64,000 nucleotides of DNA from Amycolatopsis solani. GTDB taxonomy: Bacteria; Actinomycetota; Actinomycetes; Mycobacteriales; Pseudonocardiaceae. The stretch is taken from NCBI RefSeq assembly GCF_033441515.1, contig NZ_JAWQJT010000002.1, positions 1,550,001-1,614,000 on the forward strand. Direction: 5' to 3'. Both the position numbers and the translations under genes were made by a program. Under the pieces are notes generated by a model. It searched no databases and was not told where the DNA came from. It was given only the letters and a program-made list of their open reading frames with translations. Positions 16,140 through 23,881 of the stretch are shown here, in pieces (position 1 is the stretch's first letter; each line of letters starts with the position of its first letter).

Positions 16140-16784
16140 TCAGCTCACGCCGGCGTCGTGGGCCAGGATCGCGACCTGGGTGCGGTTCGCCGCCTCCAGC
16201 TTGGCCATGATGCGTCCGATGTGGACTTTCACCGTCGACTCGCTCACCACCAGAGCCTTCGCGATCTCCGCGTTGCTCAGGCCGCGTCCGATGTGGACGG
16301 CCACGTCGTGCTCGCGCGGCGTCAGCACCGACAGGCGGGCGCGGGCCCGGGTGCGGCCGCCGCCCGAGGCGAAGTCCGTCAGCAGACGCTTGGTGATCTT
16401 CGGGGACAACATCGCCTCGCCGCGCGCTGCCACGCGGACCGCGGTCACCAGTTCGCGGGGTGGGGTGTCCTTGAGCAGGAAGCCCGCCGCGCCGTGGCGC
16501 AACGCCGTGTAGACGTACTCGTCGACGTCGAACGTCGTCAGCACCACCACCGCCGGGGCCGCCGGGTGGCCGGCCAGGCGCTTGACCACCTCGAGGCCGC
16601 CGACCTTCGGCATCTGGACGTCGGTGAGCACGACATCCGGCCGGTAGCGGTCGGTCAGCTCGACCGCGCGCGAGCCGTCGGTGTCCTCCGCGACCACTTC
16701 GAGGTCGTCGGCCGACTCGAGGATCATCCGGATGCCGCTGCGGACCAGTTCCTCGTCCTCCAGCAGCACGACCTTGACCGTCAC
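16140..16784 (-). CDS. NarL/LuxR-type response regulator
   Basis: A 214-residue two-component regulator. The receiver domain spans about residues 1-120, with acidic pocket LLEDEE, phospho-acceptor Asp in VVLTDVQMP, Thr in VVVLTTFD and Lys in GFLLKDTPP. The LuxR helix-turn-helix spans about 148-205 (LTPREHDVAVHIGRGLSNAE, VVSESTVKVHIGRIMAKL). It is the last gene of a five-function operon and its GTG overlaps the kinase stop as GTGA. It should be phosphorylated by that kinase and may control the adjacent ABC transporter, a common arrangement in actinobacteria. Confidence 0.93.
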   Translation of the reverse strand: MTVKVVLLEDEELVRSGIRMILESADDLEVVAEDTDGSRAVELTDRYRPDVVLTDVQMPKVGGLEVVKRLAGHPAAPAVVVLTTFDVDEYVYTALRHGAAGFLLKDTPPRELVTAVRVAARGEAMLSPKITKRLLTDFASGGGRTRARARLSVLTPREHDVAVHIGRGLSNAEIAKALVVSESTVKVHIGRIMAKLEAANRTQVAILAHDAGVS

Positions 16785-17902
16785 TCCGTCTCCCCTCCGA
16801 CCGGGAACCCGGCCAGCACCCGGAACCGGCCGTCGCCGGTCGGGCCCGTGCGCAGGTCGCCGCCCGCCAGTTCCACCCGTTCGCGCATGCCCACCAGGCC
16901 GTAGCCGGACCCCGGGACGGCGCTGCCGTGCGGGGTCAGCCGGTTGGTCACCTCCACCGCGAGGCAGTCGCCGGTGACGTCCAGCCGGACCTCGACCGCC
17001 GCGTGCGGGGCGTGCTTGCCCGCGTTGGTCAGTGCTTCCTGGACGACCCGGTAGACGGCGCGGCCGACCTGGTCCGGCACCGCCGGCAACGGGTCCGGCA
17101 GCGCCAGCTCGACCCGCGCACCGGTCGCGGTGACCTCTTCCACCAGGTCTTCCAGCGACGCGAGGACCCCGGCACCGGGCGCTTCCACGGCGTCGTCGCG
17201 CAGCACGCGCAGGATGCCCCGCAGCTCGTCGAGCGCGGTCGCGCTGGTGGCCCGGATCGTCTCGGCGGCCTGTTCGGTCTTCTCGTCCGGGGCCCGCAGC
17301 GACAGCGCGCCCGCCTGCAGCGCGACCGCCGTCACGCGGTGGGCGACGACGTCGTGCATCTCCCGTGCGATCCGCCGCCGTTCGGCGAAGACCGCCTGGT
17401 CGGCCAGCAGCGTCCGGGTGCGCTCGGCCTCGTCGGCCCGCTCGCGCAGCACCGCCAGCAGCGCGGCCCGCTGGTGCATCCACAGCCCGGCCAGCACCGG
17501 GCCGAGCACGAAGAAGCCCAGCACGGTCACCACCAGGGTGAAGCTCGCCGGCGCCCGCAGCACCGGCACGACGTTCCCGGCGATCCCGGCGACGACGACC
17601 GCCAGCCCGGTCACGACGCTCACGCCGTACCGGACCGCGACCGAGTACTGCGCCACCATCAGCGGCAGCAGCGTCACCCCGGCGGGCATGCACGCCACCG
17701 CGACCAGCAGCACCAGGAACGGCCAGCGGCGCCGGACCAGCAGCGCGAGCCCCGAGACGATCACCGCCGGGACGTAGAGCGCCGGGTGCGGGTCACGCGG
17801 GTCGCCGCCGGCCAGGGTCACCGCGATGACCGCCGCCGCCACCGCGACGTCGAGCGCGAGCAGGACGGCACGCCCGTCCCACCACGTCAGCGCTCGCCTC
17901 AT
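16781..17902 (-). CDS. Sensor histidine kinase, HisKA_3 family
   Basis: A kinase of about 373 residues. Four or five membrane segments fill the first 150 residues, with almost no extracytoplasmic domain. The dimerisation and phosphoacceptor helix shows ERRRIAREMHDVVAHRV, where His is the phosphorylation site. The ATPase domain has YRVVQEALTNAGKHA (N box) and SGYGLVGMRERVELAGGDL (G boxes). Such kinases sense events at or in the membrane, often the state of a neighbouring ABC transporter. The ATG at 17902 is chosen because it leaves 25 bp to the permease gene; a GTG at 17938 would overlap the permease by 11 bp. Confidence 0.9.
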   Translation of the reverse strand: MRRALTWWDGRAVLLALDVAVAAAVIAVTLAGGDPRDPHPALYVPAVIVSGLALLVRRRWPFLVLLVAVACMPAGVTLLPLMVAQYSVAVRYGVSVVTGLAVVVAGIAGNVVPVLRAPASFTLVVTVLGFFVLGPVLAGLWMHQRAALLAVLRERADEAERTRTLLADQAVFAERRRIAREMHDVVAHRVTAVALQAGALSLRAPDEKTEQAAETIRATSATALDELRGILRVLRDDAVEAPGAGVLASLEDLVEEVTATGARVELALPDPLPAVPDQVGRAVYRVVQEALTNAGKHAPHAAVEVRLDVTGDCLAVEVTNRLTPHGSAVPGSGYGLVGMRERVELAGGDLRTGPTGDGRFRVLAGFPVGGETE

Positions 17903-17927
17903 CGTGCCCAGGCTAGGGCGCGCCCGC

Positions 17928-18611
17928 TCAGCCGTCACGGCGAGGCAGGGTGAACGTCACCGCCGCGAGCCCGGCGACGACCAGCACCGCGAACACGGTG
18001 GTCCCGGACAGCGCGGACAACGCCGTGCCGGTGAACGGCAGCGCGGTCACCGGCACCCGCGCGAGCACGGCCAGCGTCGTCTCGCCGGCGAACACCCACA
18101 CCGCGAACGCCCCGATCGCCAGGCCGGTGTGCCGCAGCAGCCCGCCGAGTGCGACCCCGGCGAGTCCGGAAAGGACGGTCAGCAGCAGCACCCCGCCCAC
18201 CGCCCTGCCTGCCGCCCCCGCGCCGGCAGGCAGGGCGCCCCCGCCGGTGAGCACCCCGGCGGCGGTCAGCACCACCATCAGCACCCCGCCGAGCACCCCG
18301 AGCCCGGCGACGACCAGCGCCCGCGCCGCGACGATCCGCGCCGGCGAGCGCAGCACGAGCCGCGTGGTGGCCCAGGTGCCGTGCTGGTGGTCGAGCCCGA
18401 ACGCGGCCACCCCCGCCGCGGCGACCAGCAGCGCGCCCACCCGGTCGGCGAGGCCGAGCGCCGAGGTGAACGCGTCCAGGCTGCCCAGGTCGCGCTTGAG
18501 TCCCCAGTACAGCCCGGACGCGAACTGCACGGCCCCGGCGCCCGCGAGCAGCAGCCACGTCGACCGCAGCGAACGGACCCGGAACCATTCGTAGGCCAGG
18601 GCGTGCTTCAC
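17928..18611 (-). CDS. ABC-2 type transporter permease
   Basis: A 227-residue membrane protein with about six hydrophobic segments, starting VKHALAYEWFRVRSLRSTWL, which is typical of ABC-2 permeases (a cytosolic Arg-rich N-terminus before the first membrane helix). Further segments include VGALLVAAAGVAAFGLD, ALVVAGLGVLGGVLMVVLTA and VFAVLVVAGLAAVTFTL. It pairs with the ATPase at 18856. I chose the GTG at 18611, which overlaps the stop of a repetitive small ORF as GTGA. The frame continues upstream through that repeat but without ABC-2 character. The substrate is unknown. Confidence 0.85.
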   Translation of the reverse strand: MKHALAYEWFRVRSLRSTWLLLAGAGAVQFASGLYWGLKRDLGSLDAFTSALGLADRVGALLVAAAGVAAFGLDHQHGTWATTRLVLRSPARIVAARALVVAGLGVLGGVLMVVLTAAGVLTGGGALPAGAGAAGRAVGGVLLLTVLSGLAGVALGGLLRHTGLAIGAFAVWVFAGETTLAVLARVPVTALPFTGTALSALSGTTVFAVLVVAGLAAVTFTLPRRDG

Positions 18612-18859
18612 GACGCCACCCCCGCCGAGCCCCCGGCGCCCCACGGCCCCACCGCACCCTGGCAACGAATTGCCACGGCGCCGACCGACCCAGACGCCGG
18701 CTGGCAGCCACCAAGCGACCCCCTCACGACGCCACCCCCGCCGAGCCCCCGAGCGCCCCACGACTCCGGCGCCCCCATCACGACCGCACCCCGGCAACGA
18801 CCGGCCACGGCGCCGACCGACCCAGACGACGGCCGGCGACCACCGAACGACCCCCTCAC
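18608..18859 (-). CDS. Repetitive Gly-rich junction ORF between ABC-2 ATPase and permease
   Basis: An 83-codon frame starts with a GTG overlapping the ATPase stop (GTGA) and ends in a TGA overlapping the permease GTG. It consists of two diverged copies of a segment starting RGS(F/L)GG and sharing SGSVGAVA, corresponding to a DNA tandem duplication with starts at 18609, 18725 and 18857 (periods 116 and 132 bp). No family, signal peptide or structured domain is visible. It may be translated only to couple the two flanking genes. It mirrors the ORF at 1092-1385 in position, overlaps and repeat length. Confidence 0.35.
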   Translation of the reverse strand: MRGSFGGRRPSSGSVGAVAGRCRGAVVMGAPESWGARGLGGGGVVRGSLGGCQPASGSVGAVAIRCQGAVGPWGAGGSAGVAS

Positions 18860-19761
18860 GTCGCCACCCCCCGGTGCCGGACGGCGGCCGCGGTCGCGGC
18901 CAGGAAGGCGTCCTCCAAGCCGCTCCGCCGGACGAACAGCTCCCGAACCGCGACCCCGGCCCGCGCGGCGACCGCGGCCACCCGCCCGGTGTCGGCCGTC
19001 TCCACGACCAGTTCGCTCGCCGCCTCCTGGCGGACGCGCAGGCCGTCGCGGGCCAGTGCCACCAGCAGCACGCTCGGGTGCTCGACGCGCACCACGACGT
19101 CGGCGCGGGCGTGCTCGCGGACGAAGTCGTCCAGTGGCCCGGCCGAGACGAGGCGCCCGGCGCCGATGACGATCAGGTCGTCGGCGAGCAGAGACATCTC
19201 CGCGAGCAGGTGCGACGACGCGAGGATCGTGCGGCCCTCCCCCGCCAGCCGGCGCAGCAGGTCGCGGATCCACCGCACGCCCTCGGGGTCGAGGCCGGTG
19301 GCCGGCTCGTCGAGGATCAGGTACTCCGGGTCGCCGAGCAGCGCGGTGGCCAGGCCGAGCCGCTGCTTCATGCCGAGGCTGAACCGGCCGGCGGGCCGGT
19401 TCGCGACGGACTCGAGCCCGACGGCCGCCAGGACCTCCCGCACCCGCCGCGCCGGCAGGCCGCCGCCCGCGGCGACCATCCTCAGGTGCGCGGCGGCGGT
19501 CCGCGCCGGGTGCACCGCCGCGGCGTCGGTGAGCACGCCGACCGTCCGCAGTGGACCGGGGACGTGCGCGTAGTCCCGCCCGCCGAACGTGGTCCGGCCC
19601 GCGCCGCGGGTGAGCCCGAGCATCAGCCGGATGGTCGTCGACTTGCCGGCGCCGTTCGGGCCGAGGAAACCGGTGACGACACCGGGCCGCACCCGGAACG
19701 ACAGCCCCGAGACACCGGTGCCGCCGCGGTAGGTCTTGGTGAGCCCCTCCGCGACGATCAT
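18856..19761 (-). CDS. ABC-2 transporter ATP-binding protein
   Basis: A 301-residue ATPase. Walker A GPNGAGKSTT lies near residues 37-46, the signature is FSLGMKQRLGLATALL, Walker B is YLILDEPATGLDPEG, and the switch His is in SSHLLAEM. The C-terminal 80 residues form the accessory domain common in drug and lantibiotic exporters of the CcmA type. The ATG at 19761 overlaps the stop of the small membrane protein gene as ATGA. It energises the permease at 17928, and the following kinase/regulator pair probably senses the same compound or stress. The transported molecule cannot be named. Confidence 0.92.
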   Translation of the reverse strand: MIVAEGLTKTYRGGTGVSGLSFRVRPGVVTGFLGPNGAGKSTTIRLMLGLTRGAGRTTFGGRDYAHVPGPLRTVGVLTDAAAVHPARTAAAHLRMVAAGGGLPARRVREVLAAVGLESVANRPAGRFSLGMKQRLGLATALLGDPEYLILDEPATGLDPEGVRWIRDLLRRLAGEGRTILASSHLLAEMSLLADDLIVIGAGRLVSAGPLDDFVREHARADVVVRVEHPSVLLVALARDGLRVRQEAASELVVETADTGRVAAVAARAGVAVRELFVRRSGLEDAFLAATAAAVRHRGVAT

Positions 19762-20006
19762 CGGCGGACGGGGAGGTAGGCGTCGCGGCGGCCGACCGCG
19801 AACCACAGCAGGCTGCCCAGGAAAGGCGCGCAAAAGGCGAAAATCACCCAGACGAGTTTCATGCCGCCGGTCAACCGCGAGCCCAGGATGCTGATGAGCG
19901 CCGACAGGAACAGAACGACGAAGGCCAGCACGACAGCGGCGGTGAGGCCGAGCAGGAGCCACGACCAGGTTTGTTCGTGGCCTTGGACCAGGTCGGCGGA
20001 GTGCAT
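19758..20006 (-). CDS. Small membrane protein with PLDc_N-like domain
   Basis: An 82-residue protein with two membrane segments: WLLLGLTAAVVLAFVVLFL and MKLVWVIFAFCAPFLGSLLW, ending in the VGRRDAYLP tail. That pattern matches the PLDc_N (phospholipase D N-terminal-like) domain found in small actinobacterial membrane proteins. The ATG at 20006 follows AAGGAGAACC at good spacing; a longer frame upstream lacks a ribosome site. It is the first gene of the ABC/two-component operon and overlaps the ATPase start by 4 bp, so it may belong to the same exporter or sensory complex. Confidence 0.82.
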   Translation of the reverse strand: MHSADLVQGHEQTWSWLLLGLTAAVVLAFVVLFLSALISILGSRLTGGMKLVWVIFAFCAPFLGSLLWFAVGRRDAYLPVRR

Positions 20007-20187
20007 CGGTTCTCCTTGCGGAAGAGGGGAAAGGCGATGCGTCCATGATCGCTCGTTCCGCACCCGCGCACATCGGGAGTCCGGCGGACCCGGGGTCGGC
20101 AGAAAGTACTACTCCGCCCCACGCGCTTGTACGGCTCTTGTACGCCCGCCGCCGACCATCGGCCGCACAAAGCGCTCTGGAGGACAC

Positions 20188-21138
20188 GTGAGAACCACAC
20201 TCAAGGCCGCGGTCGCCACCATCGGGCTGGCCACCGCGCTCACCGGGCTCGCCGCCCCGGCCGCGCAGGCCGCCTCGGCCTACCCGGTCACGACCACAGT
20301 GGACGGCCGGACCGTCAAAGATCCCGGCGTGGCAGTGGGTTCGCAGCGCATCGCGAACATGTACCCGGCGGGCACGTCGGTCACCCTGGCCTGCCAGGAC
20401 ACCGGCCCGGCCTACGGCGGCAGCAGCATCTGGGACCTGACCACCGACGGCCTGTGGGTGCCCGACGCCTACGTCAAGACCGGCTCGACGTCGATGGTCG
20501 CGCCGCAGTGCACCACCCCGCACGCCTTCCCGGCCAAGGCGGATCTCAACGGCCGCGCGCAAAAGGGAGACGCCGCCGACGCGACGGGCAGCGTCGCGGA
20601 CAAGTACCCCACCGGCGCTTCGGTGCCGGTGGTGTGCCAGGCCACCGCCTCGGACGAGATCTGGGACTTCACCGCCGACAACCTGTGGGTGCCCGACGCC
20701 TACGTCAAGACCGGCACCGAAGGCTTCGTCAGCGGCGTGCCGCGCTGCGACACCGACGGCCTCAAGCCGGGCGGCTCGACGTCGCCGGCGGACCCGCGGG
20801 CCGACAGCGCGATCGCGTTCGCCAAGGCGCGGCTGGGGCACACCGACTGGAACAACCAGTGCGAGCTGTTCGTCGAACGCGCCTTCGGCACGAGCGGCCG
20901 GTTCGCCACCGCCACGGCGCACTACCAGTGGCAGAAGAACAACGGTCGGATCCACACCGGTTCGGTCGCCCCGGCCGGCACCGCCGTGTTCTTCACCAGC
21001 ACCACCAGCGCCGGGCACATCATGCTCGCGCTCGGCGGCGGGGTCGCGATCAGCACCGGCCCGTCGGTGTACCAGACGAACGCGTACGCGCAGCGTTCCG
21101 ACTACCTCGGCTGGGCTTACGTCCCGTCGGGCTGGTGA
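20188..21138 (+). CDS. Secreted SH3-like repeat protein with CHAP/NlpC-like amidase domain
   Basis: A 316-residue exported protein. Residues 1-30 are a signal peptide ending AAQA. Two SH3b-like repeats follow, each ending in DxLWVPDAYVKTG, at about residues 35-110 and 115-190. The C-terminal 125 residues contain FAKARLGHTDWNNQCELFVE (candidate catalytic Cys), GTAVFFTST and SAGHIMLALGGG (candidate His), the order seen in CHAP or NlpC/P60 peptidoglycan hydrolases. I infer a wall-acting hydrolase. The GTG at 20188 is preceded by GGAGGA. Divergent transcription from the ABC operon; the gene seems to be its own unit. Confidence 0.82.
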   Translation: MRTTLKAAVATIGLATALTGLAAPAAQAASAYPVTTTVDGRTVKDPGVAVGSQRIANMYPAGTSVTLACQDTGPAYGGSSIWDLTTDGLWVPDAYVKTGSTSMVAPQCTTPHAFPAKADLNGRAQKGDAADATGSVADKYPTGASVPVVCQATASDEIWDFTADNLWVPDAYVKTGTEGFVSGVPRCDTDGLKPGGSTSPADPRADSAIAFAKARLGHTDWNNQCELFVERAFGTSGRFATATAHYQWQKNNGRIHTGSVAPAGTAVFFTSTTSAGHIMLALGGGVAISTGPSVYQTNAYAQRSDYLGWAYVPSGW

Positions 21139-21229
21139 ACGGATACCGCCCATCCGGCGAAGACCGTTGCTCTTCCACCCACCCGGGACGACCATGAACC
21201 GGGCATCGATCCGACCTACTGGGGGTCAC

Positions 21230-22426
21230 ATGAGAATGCGCCACCGATTGACCAAGGCCGCGCTCGCCACCGGCGTGCTCGCGGGCCTGCTCGCCGCTCC
21301 GGCGGCCGCGCAAGCCGCCGCCGGGCCGACCACCCTGACCGCCGGCCAGTACACGCTGGCGGCGGACTACCACCAGTTCGACACCGTGAACACCGCGCTC
21401 GCCTCGACGCTGGGCACGGCGGCCGTGCACACCGTGATGGAGAACGCGAACCACGACCGCACGGCCCTGCCGTCGTCGTTCTCGGTGTCGGGCCTGTCCG
21501 GCGGTTTCCGCTTCGACAGCGGCGACAACTCCGACTGCGCGAACTACCCGCAGGGCATCACGACCAGCCGGGACGCGGTCGGCACCGCCAACGGCGGCAA
21601 CTACGACGGCCACCAGCTCGTGCTGGTCAGCTGGTACACGAAGGACGGCTGCGACGGCGCCCAGCAGCGCAGCCGGATCACCCTGGTCGACTGGGACGCC
21701 ACCTACCCGAACGCCTACCGCAAGGTCCTGCTGGTCGAGCCGACCGGCACCGCGGCGGCGCCGGACTTCAAGGACATCCCGATCCACGCGGGCGGCGTCT
21801 CCTGGTACGGCGACTACCTCTACGTCGCCGACACCGGGAAGGGCATGCGCGTGTTCGACATGCGCAAAATCCTCAAGACGAACACCGGGGGCACCGCCGA
21901 CCAGATCGGGCACCAGAGCGGCAGCACGTACTACGCGCACAACTACGCCTACGTCCTGCCGCAGGTCGGGTCGATCGCGTCGAAGACGACGTCGGGCACG
22001 AACCTCGCGTGGTCGTCGATCTCCCTCGACCGGGTCAGCAAGTCGATCGTCATGACCGAGTACACCTGCTCGTCGGGCTGCACGGACTACCCGAACCGGG
22101 CGCCGCGGGCGATCCGGTACCCGTTCGGCTCCACCGGGGTGTTCGCCGCCACGACGACGGCGAGCCAGGCGTTGCAGCTGCCGTGGTACAAGCTCAACGG
22201 CGTCGCGTCCCACAACGGCCGCTGGTGGTTCAACTCCTCCGGTCAGAAGCAGCTCTACTACTGGAAGCCGGGCGCGAGCTCGTCGACGTTCGCCTGGGTG
22301 GGCAGCGGCGAGAGCATCTCGTACTGGGAGGACGACACCGCCGCCGACCTGCTGTGGTCGCTGCAGGAAGGGGCGGGCAGCCGCAACGTCTTCGCGGTCA
22401 CCCAGGCCACCTACGGCGGTGGCTGA
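21230..22426 (+). CDS. Secreted protein of unknown function
   Basis: A 398-residue exported protein with a signal peptide (MRMRHRLTKAALATGVLAGL, cleavage near AAQAAA). The mature part is rich in Gly, Ser, Tyr and Trp, with stretches such as VSWYGDYLYVADTGKGMRVF, YAYVLPQVGSIASKT and GVASHNGRWWFNSSGQK that suggest a beta-propeller. I do not recognise the family. The ATG at 21230 follows GGGGGT. It lies 92 bp downstream of the secreted amidase-like gene in the same direction and may be co-transcribed. A stable hairpin follows at 22467. Confidence 0.75.
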   Translation: MRMRHRLTKAALATGVLAGLLAAPAAAQAAAGPTTLTAGQYTLAADYHQFDTVNTALASTLGTAAVHTVMENANHDRTALPSSFSVSGLSGGFRFDSGDNSDCANYPQGITTSRDAVGTANGGNYDGHQLVLVSWYTKDGCDGAQQRSRITLVDWDATYPNAYRKVLLVEPTGTAAAPDFKDIPIHAGGVSWYGDYLYVADTGKGMRVFDMRKILKTNTGGTADQIGHQSGSTYYAHNYAYVLPQVGSIASKTTSGTNLAWSSISLDRVSKSIVMTEYTCSSGCTDYPNRAPRAIRYPFGSTGVFAATTTASQALQLPWYKLNGVASHNGRWWFNSSGQKQLYYWKPGASSSTFAWVGSGESISYWEDDTAADLLWSLQEGAGSRNVFAVTQATYGGG

Positions 22427-22466
22427 GGTAGCCTGACCACATCGGACGATTCGGACAGCACAGCGA

Positions 22467-22491
22467 CCCGAGGCGGTACCGCCGCCTCGGG
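22467..22491 (+). terminator. Perfect GC hairpin after the secreted gene
   Basis: CCCGAGGCGG (22467-22476) pairs perfectly with CCGCCTCGGG (22482-22491) around a 5-base loop, 40 bp after the stop at 22426. No T tract follows. Confidence 0.6.
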
Positions 22492-22785
22492 TTGCTGCTT
22501 GCCGTCCTCCTGTTCTTCGGCGGCGCCCCGGCCGTCCAGCCGTGGTCCCCTACGCCCGACGGCCCGGCGGTGGCCACGGCGTCGTCGCACGACCTCATCT
22601 CGGTCCGCCCCGCCGTCCCGCGCGGGCCCGCCACCACCCCGGTCCCGTGGGCGATCGCCCCGGTGTCGCCGGACACCGCGCCCGCCCCGAAGCCGGGGCG
22701 AGCCGAGCACCCCGGCGAGGTCCTCCGCGCGGTCGTGGTCCCGGCTTCGCGGTCCACCCGCGCTCCCCCCGCCTTCGCGAGCTGA
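22492..22785 (+). CDS. Possible small Pro/Ala-rich exported protein
   Basis: A 97-codon frame from a TTG. It begins with a hydrophobic stretch (LLLAVLLFFGGAPAV) and continues as a Pro/Ala-rich low-complexity chain. Codons upstream encode RRYRRLG, which would make a typical signal-peptide n-region, but there is no ATG, GTG or TTG upstream in frame before the TAG at 22429. The upstream part also coincides with the hairpin at 22467-22491. Either the start is non-canonical, or the ORF is a remnant. No family is recognised. Confidence 0.35.
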   Translation: MLLAVLLFFGGAPAVQPWSPTPDGPAVATASSHDLISVRPAVPRGPATTPVPWAIAPVSPDTAPAPKPGRAEHPGEVLRAVVVPASRSTRAPPAFAS

Positions 22786-22841
22786 ACCGTTCCACGGCGC
22801 CCGTTCCCGGCGCCGTGTTCCCTGCTGCGCGAAGGACTCCC

Positions 22842-23012
22842 ATGCGTTCCGTTGTCGTGTTGACCCTGCTCGCCGCCACCGTCGCGGCGGCCGCCGTCCT
22901 GCTGGGGAAGATGTTCCGGGCCGACGAGCCGCTGCTCGGCGGGCTCGGCATCTGCGTGCTGGTCGGGCCCGGCGCCCTGCTGGCGTTCCTCTACGTGGGC
23001 CTGGCCGCCTAG
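22842..23012 (+). CDS. Small two-helix membrane protein
   Basis: A 56-residue protein made of two hydrophobic segments (VVVLTLLAATVAAAAVLL and GLGICVLVGPGALLAFLYVG) joined by a short charged turn GKMFRADEPL. The ATG at 22842 has GAAGGA upstream. It has good actinobacterial codon bias and no recognised family. It precedes the IclR gene by 77 bp; that gap holds an inverted repeat, so it is probably not part of the same regulatory unit. Confidence 0.6.
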   Translation: MRSVVVLTLLAATVAAAAVLLGKMFRADEPLLGGLGICVLVGPGALLAFLYVGLAA

Positions 23013-23042
23013 CCGGGCAACCCGGCCGGGGTCCGGTAGCCT

Positions 23043-23061
23043 GTGTTCACCATCCGAACAC
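23043..23061. promoter_or_regulatory. IclR-type operator (GTGTTC-N7-GAACAC)
   Basis: Perfect 6-bp arms GTGTTC (23043-23048) and GAACAC (23056-23061) flank a 7-bp spacer, 29 bp before the iclR start. The inner motif GTTC-N7-GAAC recurs at 26253 and, with one change, at 26347. Confidence 0.7.
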
Positions 23062-23089
23062 CGGTACCGGACTTTCCGCGGAGGCTCCC

Positions 23090-23881
23090 GTGACCAAACC
23101 GACGCGGTCCACGGACACCCGCGCCGACCAGGCGGACATCCAGGCCGTGAGCCGGGTCAGCCAGATCCTGTCCCTCTTCGATCCGGCGACCCCCGAGGTC
23201 ACCGCGGCCGAGGTCGCCGAGCGCCTCGGCCTCAACCGCACGACGGCGTACCGCTACTGCACTTCCCTGGTCGCGGCCGGGCTCCTGGAGCGCAGCAACG
23301 AAGGCGGCTACGCGCCGGGCGGCCTGTTGCTGCAGCTGGGCGCGTTCGCGATCGGCCACCGCCGGGTGGTGAACCTGGCCCCGCGGCACATGCAGGCACT
23401 TTCGCGCGCCACGCAGACGAGCGTGGTGCTGAGCCTGTGGGGGCTCACCGGTCCGGTGGTGTCCCGGGTCGAAGAGAACGTGTCGACGATCGTGGTGGTG
23501 TCCGTGCGCGTCGGCAGCCACCTGCCGCTGGACACCGCGCAGAGCAAGGTTTTCCTGGCCTACCACGCCGACCAGCTGTCGATGGAACGGCTGATCGGCA
23601 CCCTGTCCGGCACCGCGCGCGACGAGCTGCGCGCCGACGTCGACCGGGTGCGCGCGGTCGGGCACTGCTCGGCGATGAGCACGCCGGGGATAGTGGCCGT
23701 GGCGGCGCCGGTCTTCGACGAATACGGGATCTGCGCGACGATCGCCATCGTGGGCCCGGACAACACGCTGGCGATGGGCGACGACACGCCCGAGCTGCGC
23801 GTGGTGGTCGACACCGCGCGGGAACTCACCGCCGAGCTGGGCGGGCACTACCGCCCGGACGACATCCAGCGCGCGGTGTAG
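23090..23881 (+). CDS. IclR-family transcriptional regulator
   Basis: A 263-residue IclR protein. The winged helix lies at about residues 18-80 (AVSRVSQILSLFDPA, VTAAEVAERLGLNRTTAYRY, LVAAGLLERSNEGGY), and the effector-binding GAF-like domain fills residues 95-255 (DTAQSKVFLAY, ISTPGIVAVAAPVFD-type pattern as MSTPGIVAVAAPVFD, AIVGPDN). The GTG at 23090 follows GGAGGC. IclR proteins control catabolic genes and bind their substrates or intermediates. Shared inverted repeats before this gene, the transporter and the six-gene operon suggest it is the local regulator. Its 3' end overlaps the convergent flavoprotein gene by 34 bp. Confidence 0.92.
   Translation: MTKPTRSTDTRADQADIQAVSRVSQILSLFDPATPEVTAAEVAERLGLNRTTAYRYCTSLVAAGLLERSNEGGYAPGGLLLQLGAFAIGHRRVVNLAPRHMQALSRATQTSVVLSLWGLTGPVVSRVEENVSTIVVVSVRVGSHLPLDTAQSKVFLAYHADQLSMERLIGTLSGTARDELRADVDRVRAVGHCSAMSTPGIVAVAAPVFDEYGICATIAIVGPDNTLAMGDDTPELRVVVDTARELTAELGGHYRPDDIQRAV

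Noticed and set aside
20007..20187. A cyclic-di-AMP riboswitch before the secreted amidase-like gene, as seen in other actinobacteria.
   Set aside because: The divergent region is short and lacks the conserved core elements of that class.
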